DNA from: Acidobacteriota bacterium
Lineage (GTDB): Bacteria; Acidobacteriota; UBA6911
Length of the DNA stretch: 53,774 nucleotides
Assembly (NCBI GenBank): GCA_016934295.1
Contig: JAFGTD010000036.1
Coordinates: forward strand, 1-53,774
Direction: 5' to 3'
The notes below the pieces were generated by a model. That model had not been told where the DNA came from. It saw nothing but the letters and a program-made list of their open reading frames with translations, and did not search any database. Positions 46,165 to 53,774 of this stretch are shown in pieces; within the stretch, counting starts at the first letter, position 1, and every line of letters starts with the position of its first letter. Made by a program: the position numbers and the translations under genes.

Positions 46165-47505
46165 ATGGACGAATTTTTGCTGCAACGTCGTTATCCCGAA
46201 AGCCCGGCTTCTTCGAAGGATCATCGACACCCTACGGAGAGGGATCGGGACCGGGTGCTCCATAGCTCTGCTTTTCGCAGGCTTCAGGGGAAGACGCAGG
46301 TATTCGGCATCGGGCAGGCGGATTTTTATCGGACGCGCCTGACGCACAGCGTCGAAGTGGCGCAGATCGCCCGGGCGATCGCCCATAATCTGCTCATCGA
46401 ACAACCTCAAATGGGTTGTTGCCTGGCACCTGAGCTGGCTGAGGCCGCGGCTCTGGCGCACGATCTGGGCCACCCTCCTTTCGGACACGCCGGAGAACAG
46501 ACCCTGGATGCCTGTATGAGAGAAGTCAGCTCCCGTTCGAGACGGACGGGCCGCAGCGCCCTGCGATTCGAAGGGAACGCGCAAACCTTCCATATTCTGG
46601 TAGCGGCCGAACCGAAATCTCCTGATTATCCCGGGCTTAATTTGACCCGTGCGACCCTGTCCGGCGTTATGAAATATCCCTACGAACAGGGTGTCCGGAA
46701 TGACAAGTTCATTTTTGCCTCCGATCTCGCAATGGCGAAATGGGCCCTCCGACGGGGCGGAGAGATAATGAAAACAGAGGGGAAGTCCGGAAACCGCCGT
46801 CTCAAAACGTCGATAGCCTGCCAGGTTCTGGACTGGGCCGATGACTGCGCCTATTCGGTTCATGATGTAGAGGATGCGCTGCAGGCTCAGTTCCTGCATC
46901 CCGGGGACCTTGAGGATGCTTCTTTTGCAAGAAAGGTTTTCAATCATTACGAGGAAACCCGCAGGGAGGAAACCGCGCCCAAACTTTCTCTTTCGGAGGT
47001 GCGCGAGCGTTTGCTGGACCTGGAGAAGAGGATCCGGCCCAGGGGGCATGGGGATAAACGGGCGCATCGGAAAGCCGCCATGCGCAATATCCTGAATGAC
47101 CTGATAACCTCCGTTAACGTCGAAGCGTCGCGGAGCAGCAGGCGGCCGGACTTTGCCTGGCGCCTTGTAGTCCCGCCCGAAGCCAGAATCCTGTCGGTTT
47201 TATGCAAGTCCGTGATATGGGAAGCGGTGATCACCGATCCCAGGGTCGCCGCCATGAGTACGAAAGGCCGCGAGATTCTCCGGGACCTTTTTCATCTGCT
47301 TATGGGTGAGGTTCTTGACAAGAAGAGCGTGGCGCTGTTTCCCCGGTATTACCGGCCCATTATTGAGGATTCCCTTGAAGGAGGACAAATGGAAGCCGCC
47401 CGTGCCGTCTGTAATTTCCTGGCTTTACTGACCGACATGGATGCTCTGCGATTCCATGCTCTTTTGCGGGGTTCCAAAGCATCTTCCATCTTCGATTTTA
47501 TCTGA
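46165..47505 (+). CDS. dgt: Deoxyguanosinetriphosphate triphosphohydrolase-like protein (dNTPase)
   Basis: A 446-residue HD-domain enzyme that splits dNTPs to deoxynucleosides and triphosphate. The family start RDRVLHSSAFRRLQGKTQVF is present. The metal ligands are H in RLTHSVEVAQIA, HD in HDLGHPPFGHAGE and a late D in DDCAYSVHDVEDAL. The conserved NAQTFHI segment (FEGNAQTFHILV) is also seen. Start ATG 46165. The last 27 codons overlap the end of the convergent PHP gene. Confidence 0.9.
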   Translation: MDEFLLQRRYPESPASSKDHRHPTERDRDRVLHSSAFRRLQGKTQVFGIGQADFYRTRLTHSVEVAQIARAIAHNLLIEQPQMGCCLAPELAEAAALAHDLGHPPFGHAGEQTLDACMREVSSRSRRTGRSALRFEGNAQTFHILVAAEPKSPDYPGLNLTRATLSGVMKYPYEQGVRNDKFIFASDLAMAKWALRRGGEIMKTEGKSGNRRLKTSIACQVLDWADDCAYSVHDVEDALQAQFLHPGDLEDASFARKVFNHYEETRREETAPKLSLSEVRERLLDLEKRIRPRGHGDKRAHRKAAMRNILNDLITSVNVEASRSSRRPDFAWRLVVPPEARILSVLCKSVIWEAVITDPRVAAMSTKGREILRDLFHLLMGEVLDKKSVALFPRYYRPIIEDSLEGGQMEAARAVCNFLALLTDMDALRFHALLRGSKASSIFDFI

Positions 47506-48231
47506 TGGAACGCCCCGGGGCGGTGAGTTCGCCCGAAAAACTTTTCTCCAGGCTGTAGCGGCCCACCAACCTGCCGCCTCGCACCAGGACAGGGGCGATG
47601 CCTCAATACGAACCAGCCCGTGCCTGATGGCGTCTATTACCGAGAGCACATTCGGTTCGGCGTATATCCAGGTAAAGGTTCTCCCCAATTGCCAGAGATA
47701 GTGGATGTCTCCGAATCCAACAAGCGGTTTGTAGTTTCTTTTTGAAAGCTTCACACTCCTGCGGTTAAAGTCCAGTCCCCGCACCAGAAATCCGGAATAT
47801 TCAATAGCGTCGAAAAGATCCAGGTTCTTTTCAAGAAGGCCCCCCAGGCCGCTTGGTCCCGGGTAAAACGGGTGAGGCGCTACGATGAGTGTTTTTTCAC
47901 TGGAATTGGCGCGGATTTTTTCAAGGGTATTGAGGTTTTCCGGATCTTCTCCGGAATTATAAACAAGAACATGACGTTTTTTCTCGACGGTAACTTCCAT
48001 GCCCGGGATCAGGGTAATTCCCCAGCTTCGTGCATAATCGAACAACTCGGGTGTCCAGATGTCCAGGTCATGGCACGTGATCGAGAGAACTTCGAAGCCC
48101 AGCCCGGTGGCTTTCTGGATCAGTTCTTCCGGGGCGAACCGGCAGACGCCGTAATCATGGGGATCCAGGTTACAGTGCGCGTGCATCTCCGCTTTCAGCC
48201 AGCGTTTTTCGGTATTGAAGTCACCGTTCAA
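47425..48231 (-). CDS. PHP-domain metal-dependent hydrolase with extended C-terminus
   Basis: A 268-residue PHP-domain protein. Metal-binding motifs are AEMHAHCNLDPHD (HxH), ITCHDLDIW, PGMEVTVE, APHPFYPG and GFGDIHYLW. PHP proteins include histidinol phosphatases, polymerase-associated phosphatases and phosphoesterases acting on nucleotide or signalling substrates; which applies here is unclear. The last ~27 residues are read antisense through the end of dgt and show no PHP similarity, so the original stop codon was probably lost. Start ATG 48231. Confidence 0.82.
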   Translation of the reverse strand: MNGDFNTEKRWLKAEMHAHCNLDPHDYGVCRFAPEELIQKATGLGFEVLSITCHDLDIWTPELFDYARSWGITLIPGMEVTVEKKRHVLVYNSGEDPENLNTLEKIRANSSEKTLIVAPHPFYPGPSGLGGLLEKNLDLFDAIEYSGFLVRGLDFNRRSVKLSKRNYKPLVGFGDIHYLWQLGRTFTWIYAEPNVLSVIDAIRHGLVRIEASPLSWCEAAGWWAATAWRKVFRANSPPRGVPSDKIEDGRCFGTPQKSMESQSIHVGQ

Positions 48232-48430
48232 AACCGTATTCCTCCGATATATACAACATTACTTACACAGGTTTTCGGGCAACAGCCTGACCGCGCCAGA
48301 TCCTGCAGGAAAACCGGACTGACATTGCTATGTATTCTGTCTTATCGGCAGTCCATCATATTTAATGATACGAAAAAGTTAGTAGACTGCATCCGGGGCG
48401 GAATGGGATGAATTTTCTGTAAATAGCTTG

Positions 48431-48919
48431 CTACAAAGTCCTGTTGGCACTACGGGCCAGGATCTGGCGCAGCGCTTCATAGACAGCAATCCCCACGGAG
48501 GTTGCAAGATTCAGGCTTCTGACATTGCCCGAGATCATGGGAATCTTTAGAGCATTTGAGACATTTTCGGACAGCAGCCGCTCCGGGAGCCCTTTCGATT
48601 CCGGTCCGAAAACCAGGCAGTCTCCCGCGAGAAACTCGAAATCGGTGTAGAGGCGGTCCGCCCTGGCGCTGAAATAGACCATGCGGGATCCGTCGAGCCG
48701 GGTCTTTAGTTCCTCGAGATCCGCCTCTTTACGGAGATCGACGAAGGGCCAGTAGTCCAGTCCCGCTCTCTTGACGGAACGCTCGTCGGTTCGAAACCCC
48801 GGGTTGCCGACAAGGTGCAGGGGTATGTTGTTTGCGGCGCAGAGACGGGCGATGTTTCCCGTATTCGGGTGAATCTCGGGATTCACCAAAGCCACATGAA
48901 TAGTGTTAAGGGGAATCAT
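48431..48919 (-). CDS. trmL: tRNA (cytidine/uridine-34-2'-O)-methyltransferase TrmL
   Basis: A 162-residue SPOUT methyltransferase. It has the compact TrmL form with no added domain: VALVNPEIHPNTGNIARLCAA at the N-terminus, VFGPESKGLPERLL in the middle and RSLNLATSVGIAVYEALRQ as the SAM-binding knot. It 2'-O-methylates the wobble base of tRNA-Leu isoacceptors. It lies 35 bases downstream of the UGA-containing gene on the same strand, so the two may be cotranscribed. Confidence 0.9.
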   Translation of the reverse strand: MIPLNTIHVALVNPEIHPNTGNIARLCAANNIPLHLVGNPGFRTDERSVKRAGLDYWPFVDLRKEADLEELKTRLDGSRMVYFSARADRLYTDFEFLAGDCLVFGPESKGLPERLLSENVSNALKIPMISGNVRSLNLATSVGIAVYEALRQILARSANRTL

Positions 48920-48953
48920 TACCGCCTGAAAATAATCCTTTCGTCAATTCCGA

Positions 48954-50726
48954 TTAATCGTACCCGGAGGCGTTCAGAGCGGCGGCATGCCTTTTCTGCC
49001 GCGCCTGCCGTCGTCGAGCCGTCTGTTCGTTCTCTTGAAAAATTCCACCCCTTGGCCGCCACTTGTCGACGGAAACCGTCTGGGTGTACCACATGTCTGT
49101 GGTAAACCAGAGCGCCTGGGTTTCTCCGCCAACCACAACCATGTTGATTTTCTCCGGATCGGTATAGGGCGCGATCATGGCATCTTCAGGCAGTTTAAGC
49201 CATGATGCGAACGGTTCGATTCCATTGCGCGCATTCGGTTCGACCAGCGAGTAGACTACATCGGATCCCCAGAACTGCCCGGCCGTCATTTTAAAGTTAT
49301 CCGACAGGTATCCGGCGAGATCTTCCGTGTTATTGAACCCCTGCTCTTTCAGATGTTTGGCCACAAGGGGATCCATGACCAGGGTTACGGCCTGTTGGAT
49401 ACAGGGAAAAGCCTGCATCATAATGAGCGTTTCTTCCTGTGCCGGACGGCGGCAGCCGGCCGCGCCCATGCTGTTGATGGCGCTCCAGCCCTGGAAAAAA
49501 CTGACGGTGCTTTCTTCCTTTTTAAAACCTTTGCGGACGTGGAACGGTTCCCACACGCTGCGCTCCTCATTTTCCGGGATCAGCATATTGTTGTAGTTCA
49601 CGTTGTTGCCCGTAGAGCCCATGAAGGTCTCTCCCAGGCGCGAATCCGCCAGGTTGATCGTCATCAGGGTCCATGCACGTCCGATGACGGTGTTGGCATG
49701 ATTGAACGGACTCAGGGCGCCAAGGCCGGTATTCATGCCGATCTCTTCGCGGATGGGACCGTTTACGACCGCCATTCTTCCGAATGATGTGGTAGAACTC
49801 GGCATGGAGGGTTCCTGGCTGGCCGCCAGAGCGAGGATGACCGGGAGATGTTCCGGTCCGGCCCCGGCCATAACGGCATTGACGGCTACTTTTTCCACCG
49901 TATATTCCAGTTTTTCCTGGTGGATCGTGATGGTCATCCGCCCGACGACTTCATTGGGATCGGCGGCGGTTCCGGTCAGCATGTTCGCCACGCGTTCTTC
50001 CGTCGGCAGAACGATCGGGGCCCCATCGGTCCAGCCGTTTTCCAGGAACAGCTTGTGAAGATTCTCCTCGGTGTCGGGTTGAAGAAGACGCGGTCTGGGA
50101 GCGCCGCGGGCGGCTTCGGGATTCTTTTCTTTTTCAGTCAGAGGCTGGGTAAGGGCGTCGATGACCTGTGGCATTAAGGGTTTGCCGGAGATCGGATCGT
50201 TGCCTTCCGCATACTGCCGCAGCACTTCGCGCGGTCTTCCAACAAGCGGATAGGGCGGGAAACTGAAGCGCAGGTTCATGCCGTGGTTCCGTGCGTCCAT
50301 TGCGGCGTATTCGGCAAAACGCGCGCTTGCCAGGGGCGCGGTGGGAATACCGCATTTTATTTCAATTTCTCTGCAGTGTGCGGCGACACTCGCCGTACAG
50401 CCGTCTCAACCGCCCACGCCGAAAATGACGGCGTCTCCGTTTTCCTTGATCTCATCCCACATTTCGGGCTCGTCGACGAACATGATGCCCTTTTTGTGCT
50501 GCAGCACCGTCTTGACATCAGGGTAATTGCGTGCGAACCAGGCGTTGGCCTCCTCCAGGAATTCCCATCCGCCGCCGAATCCTACGTCAATAATGTAGAG
50601 GGTTTTTCCCTGGATCGTATCGAGACGGGGTGCCAGGGGGTGAGGCTGGATCTCGGCCGTCGGCTGACCTCGGGGATCCAGAACGGTGCACAGGGAACGG
50701 GTTTGGCGAGGTGAACTTTTTACCAT
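48954..50726 (-). CDS. Predicted selenoprotein of the UGSC type with in-frame UGA (Sec107) and long C-terminal domain
   Basis: One reading frame of 590 residues is interrupted only by a TGA at 50408-50406 (codon 107). The sequence around it reads VIFGVGG-U-DGCTASVAAHC, then the frame continues to residue 590. The N-terminal ~150 residues (VLDPRGQ, LAPRLDTIQGKTLYIIDVG, KCGIPTAPLA) resemble the UGSC family, in which a Sec (or Cys) and a Cys form a U-x-x-C redox motif; here it is U-D-G-C rather than U-G-S-C. Residues ~190-575 form a second domain (NGWTDGAPIVLPTEERV, VEKVAVNAVMAGAGPEHLP) of unknown function. Start ATG 50726 has GGAGG (50738-50734) at 7-base spacing. If UGA is not decoded as Sec, this is a pseudogene split into a 106-residue part and a remainder. 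Confidence 0.82.
50377..50405 (-). promoter_or_regulatory. Putative bacterial SECIS hairpin after the in-frame UGA
   Basis: On the minus strand, directly after the UGA, the RNA can fold as CGGCGA-GUG-UCGCCG (50395-50381), or CGGCG closing an AGUGU loop. It is extended by UGU (50399-50397) with ACA (50379-50377) across one A-C mismatch. The loop begins 15-16 bases after the UGA and has G near its 5' side, as described for bacterial SECIS elements. SelB binding is inferred. Confidence 0.6.
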
Positions 50727-50810
50727 TGGAAACCTCCAACGAAAATGCGGGTTAAACGTCAAACAAGAATAGCACCTTTTGCCATTCTTTTACGACAGGG
50801 TTGAATAAAA

Positions 50811-50890
50811 TAAGAAGCCATAAGCCGGAAGAATGTTGGAACGTTCAACGTCTCACGTTCAACGTTTAACGTCCAACGTTGGAACGTTTT
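50811..50890. repeat. AACGTT-rich palindromic repeat with GAAGCC flank
   Basis: AAGAAGCCATAAGCCGGAAG leads into GTTGGAACGTTCAACGTCTC and further AACGT units, ending CCAACGTTGGAACGTT. It matches the left arm of composite copy B (same GAACGTTCAACGTCTCACGTT order) without the CTGTGACTC core, i.e. a partial copy. The gap 50727-51118 contains no gene. Confidence 0.65.
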
Positions 50891-51005
50891 GATATATGGA
50901 TATATCGAGAAGGGAAAATTTCTCAAATCTTTTAACGTGATATTTCAAATTTTGAAAAGATCCTCTATCATCTGCTGATCGCCTATATTCTATTAATTGT
51001 TAAAA

Positions 51006-51026
51006 GGGCGAACACAAGGTTCGCCC
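51006..51026. repeat. GGGGCGAAC hairpin repeat, copy 4
   Basis: GGGCGAAC-ACAAG-GTTCGCCC, upstream of the broken GH-like gene. Confidence 0.7.
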
Positions 51027-51118
51027 CTGTGGCTGCGCAATATTTTCGTTCCCCCAAAATGATGAATATCATAAGCTCAAGTTCGGTCAATAAATTCACA
51101 ATATTGAGATCAAATACG

Positions 51119-51488
51119 ATGAAAATTAAAAATGTCGTTCATGGGATGTCCTTCTTTTTCCTGATTGCGGCCGCATGTCAGGTGGGTATGGCGGTGGAAC
51201 CTTCGGATCCCGATGCTACGCCTGAGGCGAAGGCGCTGCTTGAATTGTTTTATAAAATATCGGGCAAATACACCTTGACCGGGCAGCACAATTTTCAATG
51301 AAGATGGTAAAAACATCAAGATCAGTTCGTCGGCGAAATTCAATTTCGGCGGCCGTGAAATGGAAATGAACAGCAGCGAGGAATGGACGCTCAAAGAGGG
51401 AGGGAGGGTTCTGGAAGTCGTCCAGATATCCCCCGGCTTCCGGGGAGACGAGAATACATCGGTCCTTGTGTTTGAAAAATTTAAATAG
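51119..51488 (+). pseudogene. Chimeric remnant: 5' end of a secreted glycosidase-like gene joined to an unrelated 3' fragment
   Basis: From ATG 51119 a signal peptide (MKIKNVVHGMSFFFLIAAAC) leads into ATPEAKALLELFYKISGKYT and LTGQHNF, which looks like the start of a GH26-type beta-mannanase. It stops at TGA 51299-51301. From 51300, in the next frame, 62 codons read EDGKNIKISSSAKFNFGGRE... to VLVFEKFK and TAG 51486-51488, like the C-terminal end of a small beta-sheet protein. A deletion or frameshift between different genes is the simplest explanation. The IS66-like element begins 24 bases later. Confidence 0.55.
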
Positions 51489-51515
51489 TCGGCTCGTTTT
51501 TTTTACTTTTCGTAA

Positions 51516-52967
51516 CTACTCACCCGGTTCATCATAGATTTGACCGGAAAGCGCCATCTGAATAGCGATGAGAGGATTGTGCCCCATATTGGCCATAGTC
51601 TGAAGGTAACTGGAGATGCGACAATAGGCTTGGGCCAATGCCTCGGTTCTAAAGCAGCCGGAGACTTTCTGTTTGACCTTGCTCATTCTCAAATCGCGTT
51701 CTGCACGGTTGTTGGTAAAAGAAACATGAGGCAACTTGGCAAACAGCAATACTGCGGTTTCGTACTCTTTGAGACGTTCCCACAGATTGTGGGCATCCGT
51801 CTTGGCGATGCGGCCTCGTTTGCCATTCTGTCTGGCGGGAACGGGAGGAAGTTCCTTTTCTCCCCGGGTAAGAATATTGCGGTAGCGTTTTTGCAGATTC
51901 GCGTATTCTTCCGGAGTCAGATTCTTGTTTTCACGCTTTGCGACCTCGACGCAGGTCTCCCGCAGAAGTCGCTTCATATTGTTCGCCCATGCATAGCCGT
52001 TGGCATCCACAATGAATGTCAGTTCCCGGAGCAGGTGCGAGCCGCACAGTCCGTGACCGCAATGATCGTAGTCGAGATAAGATGCCCAACAGTCATGAAT
52101 GATAGTCCCGCCATAGCGGGGAATGACGCCGATGGCATCAATCGCTTCGCGCCCCCGTTTGGAATGCAGGAATTTCATGGTGATCTCGCCTGCGGAACAA
52201 ACATGGATCCAGTAATTCTTCTTATCCACTCGCAACGATGTCTCATCGACATGCATCGCGGGCATAGCCAGGATCTGATCGATTGCCGAATGTTCCCACC
52301 GCTCCAGGCTGTAATGCAGCTGCAATACGTATTTCAGAAAGGTTGCTTCAGAGATTGTTTGTCCGATGAGGGTCTTGATCGATTGCTGAACCCGTTTCAG
52401 GGAAACCATCTGGGAGGCGAGCAGATTGATGACATAAGATTTGATGCCCGTCCCGTATTGCAGCGGACCGGTCATGTCTGCCGGGAACGGTCCTTTGGTC
52501 CGCGCCCGGCATGCGGGGCACTGCTTGATTTCAGCATCCACGTGACTGACCACTTTTTCGAAGATGATGTCGATCTTCGTGCGTCGTTCACGCCCGACGC
52601 ACCGGGTTTTACTGAGATCCTCGCCACAGGTTTCACAGGCACGAACCTCGGAGACCTGAACGGTCTCCACCGTGCGGCTGTTGCCCGATCGTGCATTTTT
52701 CTGGCCTTTGCCCTTGCCTTTGCTGCCAAGCTGAACCGCCGCGGTTTCATCCTTGGATGTCTGAGAAGACGGCTTGCTGGAGTTCCTGCTGTCCTTGGTC
52801 GTACGTCTTTCCATGAATACGGCCATCAGCAATTCGAAGAGCATCAACATGGTCTGAAACAGGGCGCGGCTGTCCGAGCCCATCTTGCCTTCGGTGCAAA
52901 GCTGTTCGAACTGCGCCTTCATCGTGTCGAACTCTTCCCGAAGGGATTGTTTGTTGACGCTGGACAT
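51516..52967 (-). CDS. tnpC: IS66-family transposase (TnpC type)
   Basis: A 483-residue DDE transposase. It has an N-terminal helical region, a Gly/Lys-rich linker, and a zinc-binding-like region (CETCGEDLSK and CPACRARTKG). The catalytic core shows MHVDETSLR (first D), IHDCWASYLDYDHC (second D) and SFTNNRAERDLRMSKVKQKVSG (E). The TnpA and TnpB accessory genes of classic IS66 elements are absent, as in the single-ORF ISBst12-like subgroup. The start ATG 52967 lies 3 bases after the methyltransferase stop with GGAAGAA upstream, so translation is coupled. The TAG stop (51518-51516) is part of the terminal repeat. Confidence 0.92.
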   Translation of the reverse strand: MSSVNKQSLREEFDTMKAQFEQLCTEGKMGSDSRALFQTMLMLFELLMAVFMERRTTKDSRNSSKPSSQTSKDETAAVQLGSKGKGKGQKNARSGNSRTVETVQVSEVRACETCGEDLSKTRCVGRERRTKIDIIFEKVVSHVDAEIKQCPACRARTKGPFPADMTGPLQYGTGIKSYVINLLASQMVSLKRVQQSIKTLIGQTISEATFLKYVLQLHYSLERWEHSAIDQILAMPAMHVDETSLRVDKKNYWIHVCSAGEITMKFLHSKRGREAIDAIGVIPRYGGTIIHDCWASYLDYDHCGHGLCGSHLLRELTFIVDANGYAWANNMKRLLRETCVEVAKRENKNLTPEEYANLQKRYRNILTRGEKELPPVPARQNGKRGRIAKTDAHNLWERLKEYETAVLLFAKLPHVSFTNNRAERDLRMSKVKQKVSGCFRTEALAQAYCRISSYLQTMANMGHNPLIAIQMALSGQIYDEPGE

Positions 52968-52970
52968 GGT

Positions 52971-53633
52971 CTATTCTTCCGCCTCGACGGCCATCATGGC
53001 TGCAAGCACCGCCAATCGTTCCGCTCGGGGCAGCGCCTTATAGCGTCTGCCCCAGTTGGCAGCCTTTCGTTTGACGCTTTGCCGGTGGGTAAAGTTCTTG
53101 CCCGCATAGCTGGCCCAATGCAGGCGGTCCACGGTGAAGTTGAACCAGATCTTCTCGGTGCGGACCCCGTCCTGATTCATGACCTGCAATTGCAGGCTTT
53201 GCCACCCGTCGAGCCGTTCGTCATACAAGGCCGAGGGGTACCCGGAGATCATGACTTGACAGGGCAGCCGTTTGAGCAGTCCCAGCAGCTCGACATGATT
53301 TTCTTCATCATAGTCGAAACGGTACCTGCGTCCCGAGGTTCGGGTGCTCAGAAGATACGGCGGGTCGCTGTAGATCAGCTCTCTACCCTGATATTCGTAA
53401 TCGGACAGAAACCGGTGCGCGCACCCGTTTATCAGTTGCACCGGGTAGCTGCATTCGAATTTGACAAGAGCTTTCGGATTTATGTCGATGCCGATATTGT
53501 GCAGTGCCGGCGGTTTGCGCTTCATTATCGCGCCTCCGCCCAAATGCGTTTCAATGTAGGTATCATGTGGCGGCATCATGGCAATGATTGCCTGGCACAA
53601 ACCCGATGTTGCCTTCGATCCAAAGTAGCCCAT
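52971..53633 (-). CDS. DNA adenine methyltransferase (D12 class) carried by the IS66-like element
   Basis: A 220-residue Dam-like methylase. Motif X and the N-terminal SAM site read MGYFGSKATSGLCQAIIAMM; motif I is ETHLGGGAIM in place of the usual EPFGGGA. The catalytic motif IV is SDPPYL. The C-terminal part is basic (KRKAANWGRRYKALPRAERL). The target-recognition region is short, so specificity is not readable; GATC is the commonest target of this class. I chose ATG 53633; an in-frame TTG at 53648 would lie inside a palindrome. As a passenger of the IS it may methylate the element or its host. Confidence 0.82.
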   Translation of the reverse strand: MGYFGSKATSGLCQAIIAMMPPHDTYIETHLGGGAIMKRKPPALHNIGIDINPKALVKFECSYPVQLINGCAHRFLSDYEYQGRELIYSDPPYLLSTRTSGRRYRFDYDEENHVELLGLLKRLPCQVMISGYPSALYDERLDGWQSLQLQVMNQDGVRTEKIWFNFTVDRLHWASYAGKNFTHRQSVKRKAANWGRRYKALPRAERLAVLAAMMAVEAEE

Positions 53634-53641
53634 TGCGTCCC

Positions 53642-53663
53642 GATCCAATATCGTTGTTGGATC
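53642..53663. promoter_or_regulatory. GATC-capped palindrome in the methyltransferase leader
   Basis: GATCCAA (53642-53648), 8-base centre, TTGGATC (53657-53663): perfect 7-bp arms, each ending in GATC. It lies 9 to 30 bases upstream of the methylase ATG. It could be an operator whose binding depends on adenine methylation, or an RNA hairpin limiting translation. Confidence 0.5.
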
Positions 53664-53774
53664 ATCAGCATAGTTTGGCTACCCTATGTTGCCAAGATAT
53701 TTTTTCTACCTTTTTTTGCCAGGAAGGTATTCGGCTTTTCGGTTGAAAACTGGTCAAATGGGGTGAGTAGTTAC

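Larger units (their letters stand above)
51512..53774. mobile_element. Complete IS66-like insertion sequence carrying a DNA adenine methyltransferase
   Basis: Perfect 14-bp terminal inverted repeats: GTAACTACTCACCC at 51512-51525 and its complement at 53761-53774. The GTAA tip is typical for IS66-family ends. The 2,263-bp element contains a single-ORF IS66 transposase and, upstream of it on the same strand, an adenine-specific methyltransferase. The transposase stop codon lies inside the left terminal repeat. The expected 8-bp target duplication cannot be checked because the window ends at the right tip; the left flank is TACTTTTC. Confidence 0.88.

Noticed and set aside
45835-47067. Long minus-strand open frame opposite dgt, and similar ones at 12928-13767 and 13325-13672, with GVGIGIG / PTPTP runs
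   Set aside because: They arise from translating the GATTCC/GACCCC repeat arrays and the non-coding strand of real genes; no family resemblance or ribosome-binding site.
48954-50300. Reading the second half of the UGA gene as a separate protein starting at Met 50300
   Set aside because: This Met lies inside the conserved N-terminal domain, has no ribosome-binding site, and the frame is continuous through the UGA.
50811-50890. Spaced AACGTT repeats as a possible CRISPR array
   Set aside because: Units are short, irregular and degenerate, with no spacer-like unique sequences of constant length and no cas genes.

Overview
The window (53,774 bases, moderately GC-rich) looks like chromosomal DNA of an uncultured, probably anaerobic or facultative Gram-negative bacterium. 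It has Tat-exported and outer-membrane proteins, a vegetative TTGACT-N16-TATAAT type promoter, folate-dependent TrmFO, an HrcA-GrpE-DnaK-DnaJ-RsmE block, a MacB-type permease pair and a selenoprotein. Intergenic regions are packed with short interspersed hairpin repeats. This mix fits deep-branching lineages such as Acidobacteriota/Aminicenantia or Desulfobacterota-like groups, but the assignment is a guess: no rRNA or tRNA gene is present.

Layout. 0-7 kb: PPDK regulatory kinase (ppsR), a small membrane protein, trmFO, xerC, a small conserved protein and polA. 7-10 kb: ECF sigma factor, zinc-type anti-sigma factor and a PDZ protein that looks like a catalytically dead HtrA. 10-20 kb: galE, an M48 metalloprotease, an FAD-dependent oxidoreductase, two ABC permeases without an ATPase, and a secreted GH9 glycosidase. 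20-30 kb: FAD and 2Fe-2S subunits of a molybdenum hydroxylase, uvrA, queE, a radical SAM enzyme and an active HtrA/DegP protease. 29-36 kb: the heat-shock operon hrcA-grpE-dnaK-dnaJ-rsmE and a predicted outer-membrane protein. 36-41 kb: a cation diffusion facilitator with three cytoplasmic domains and the Mo-binding large subunit that probably partners the distant 21-kb subunits. 41-48 kb: a small membrane gene, vapBC, a PMT-type glycosyltransferase, thiD, a LOG-family protein, dgt and a PHP hydrolase. 48-51 kb: trmL and a gene with an in-frame UGA that reads as a selenoprotein of the UGSC type. 51.5-53.8 kb: a complete IS66-like element that carries its own DNA adenine methyltransferase; its right end coincides with the window end.

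Main points for a second look. (1) A UGA-containing reading frame (48954-50726, minus) has a U-x-x-C motif (U-D-G-C) and a SECIS-like hairpin just after the UGA; it would be split into two false genes by standard callers. (2) The IS66-like element has 14-bp perfect terminal inverted repeats and a passenger adenine methylase whose leader holds a palindrome capped by GATC on both sides. (3) There is a family of about 130-250 bp composite hairpin elements bounded by CTGTGACTC/GAGTCACAG, present in both orientations and often directly abutting stop codons. (4) A third gene in the sigma/anti-sigma operon keeps the HtrA fold and two PDZ domains but appears to have lost all three catalytic residues.

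All functional calls rest on reading motifs by eye; no database search was possible.
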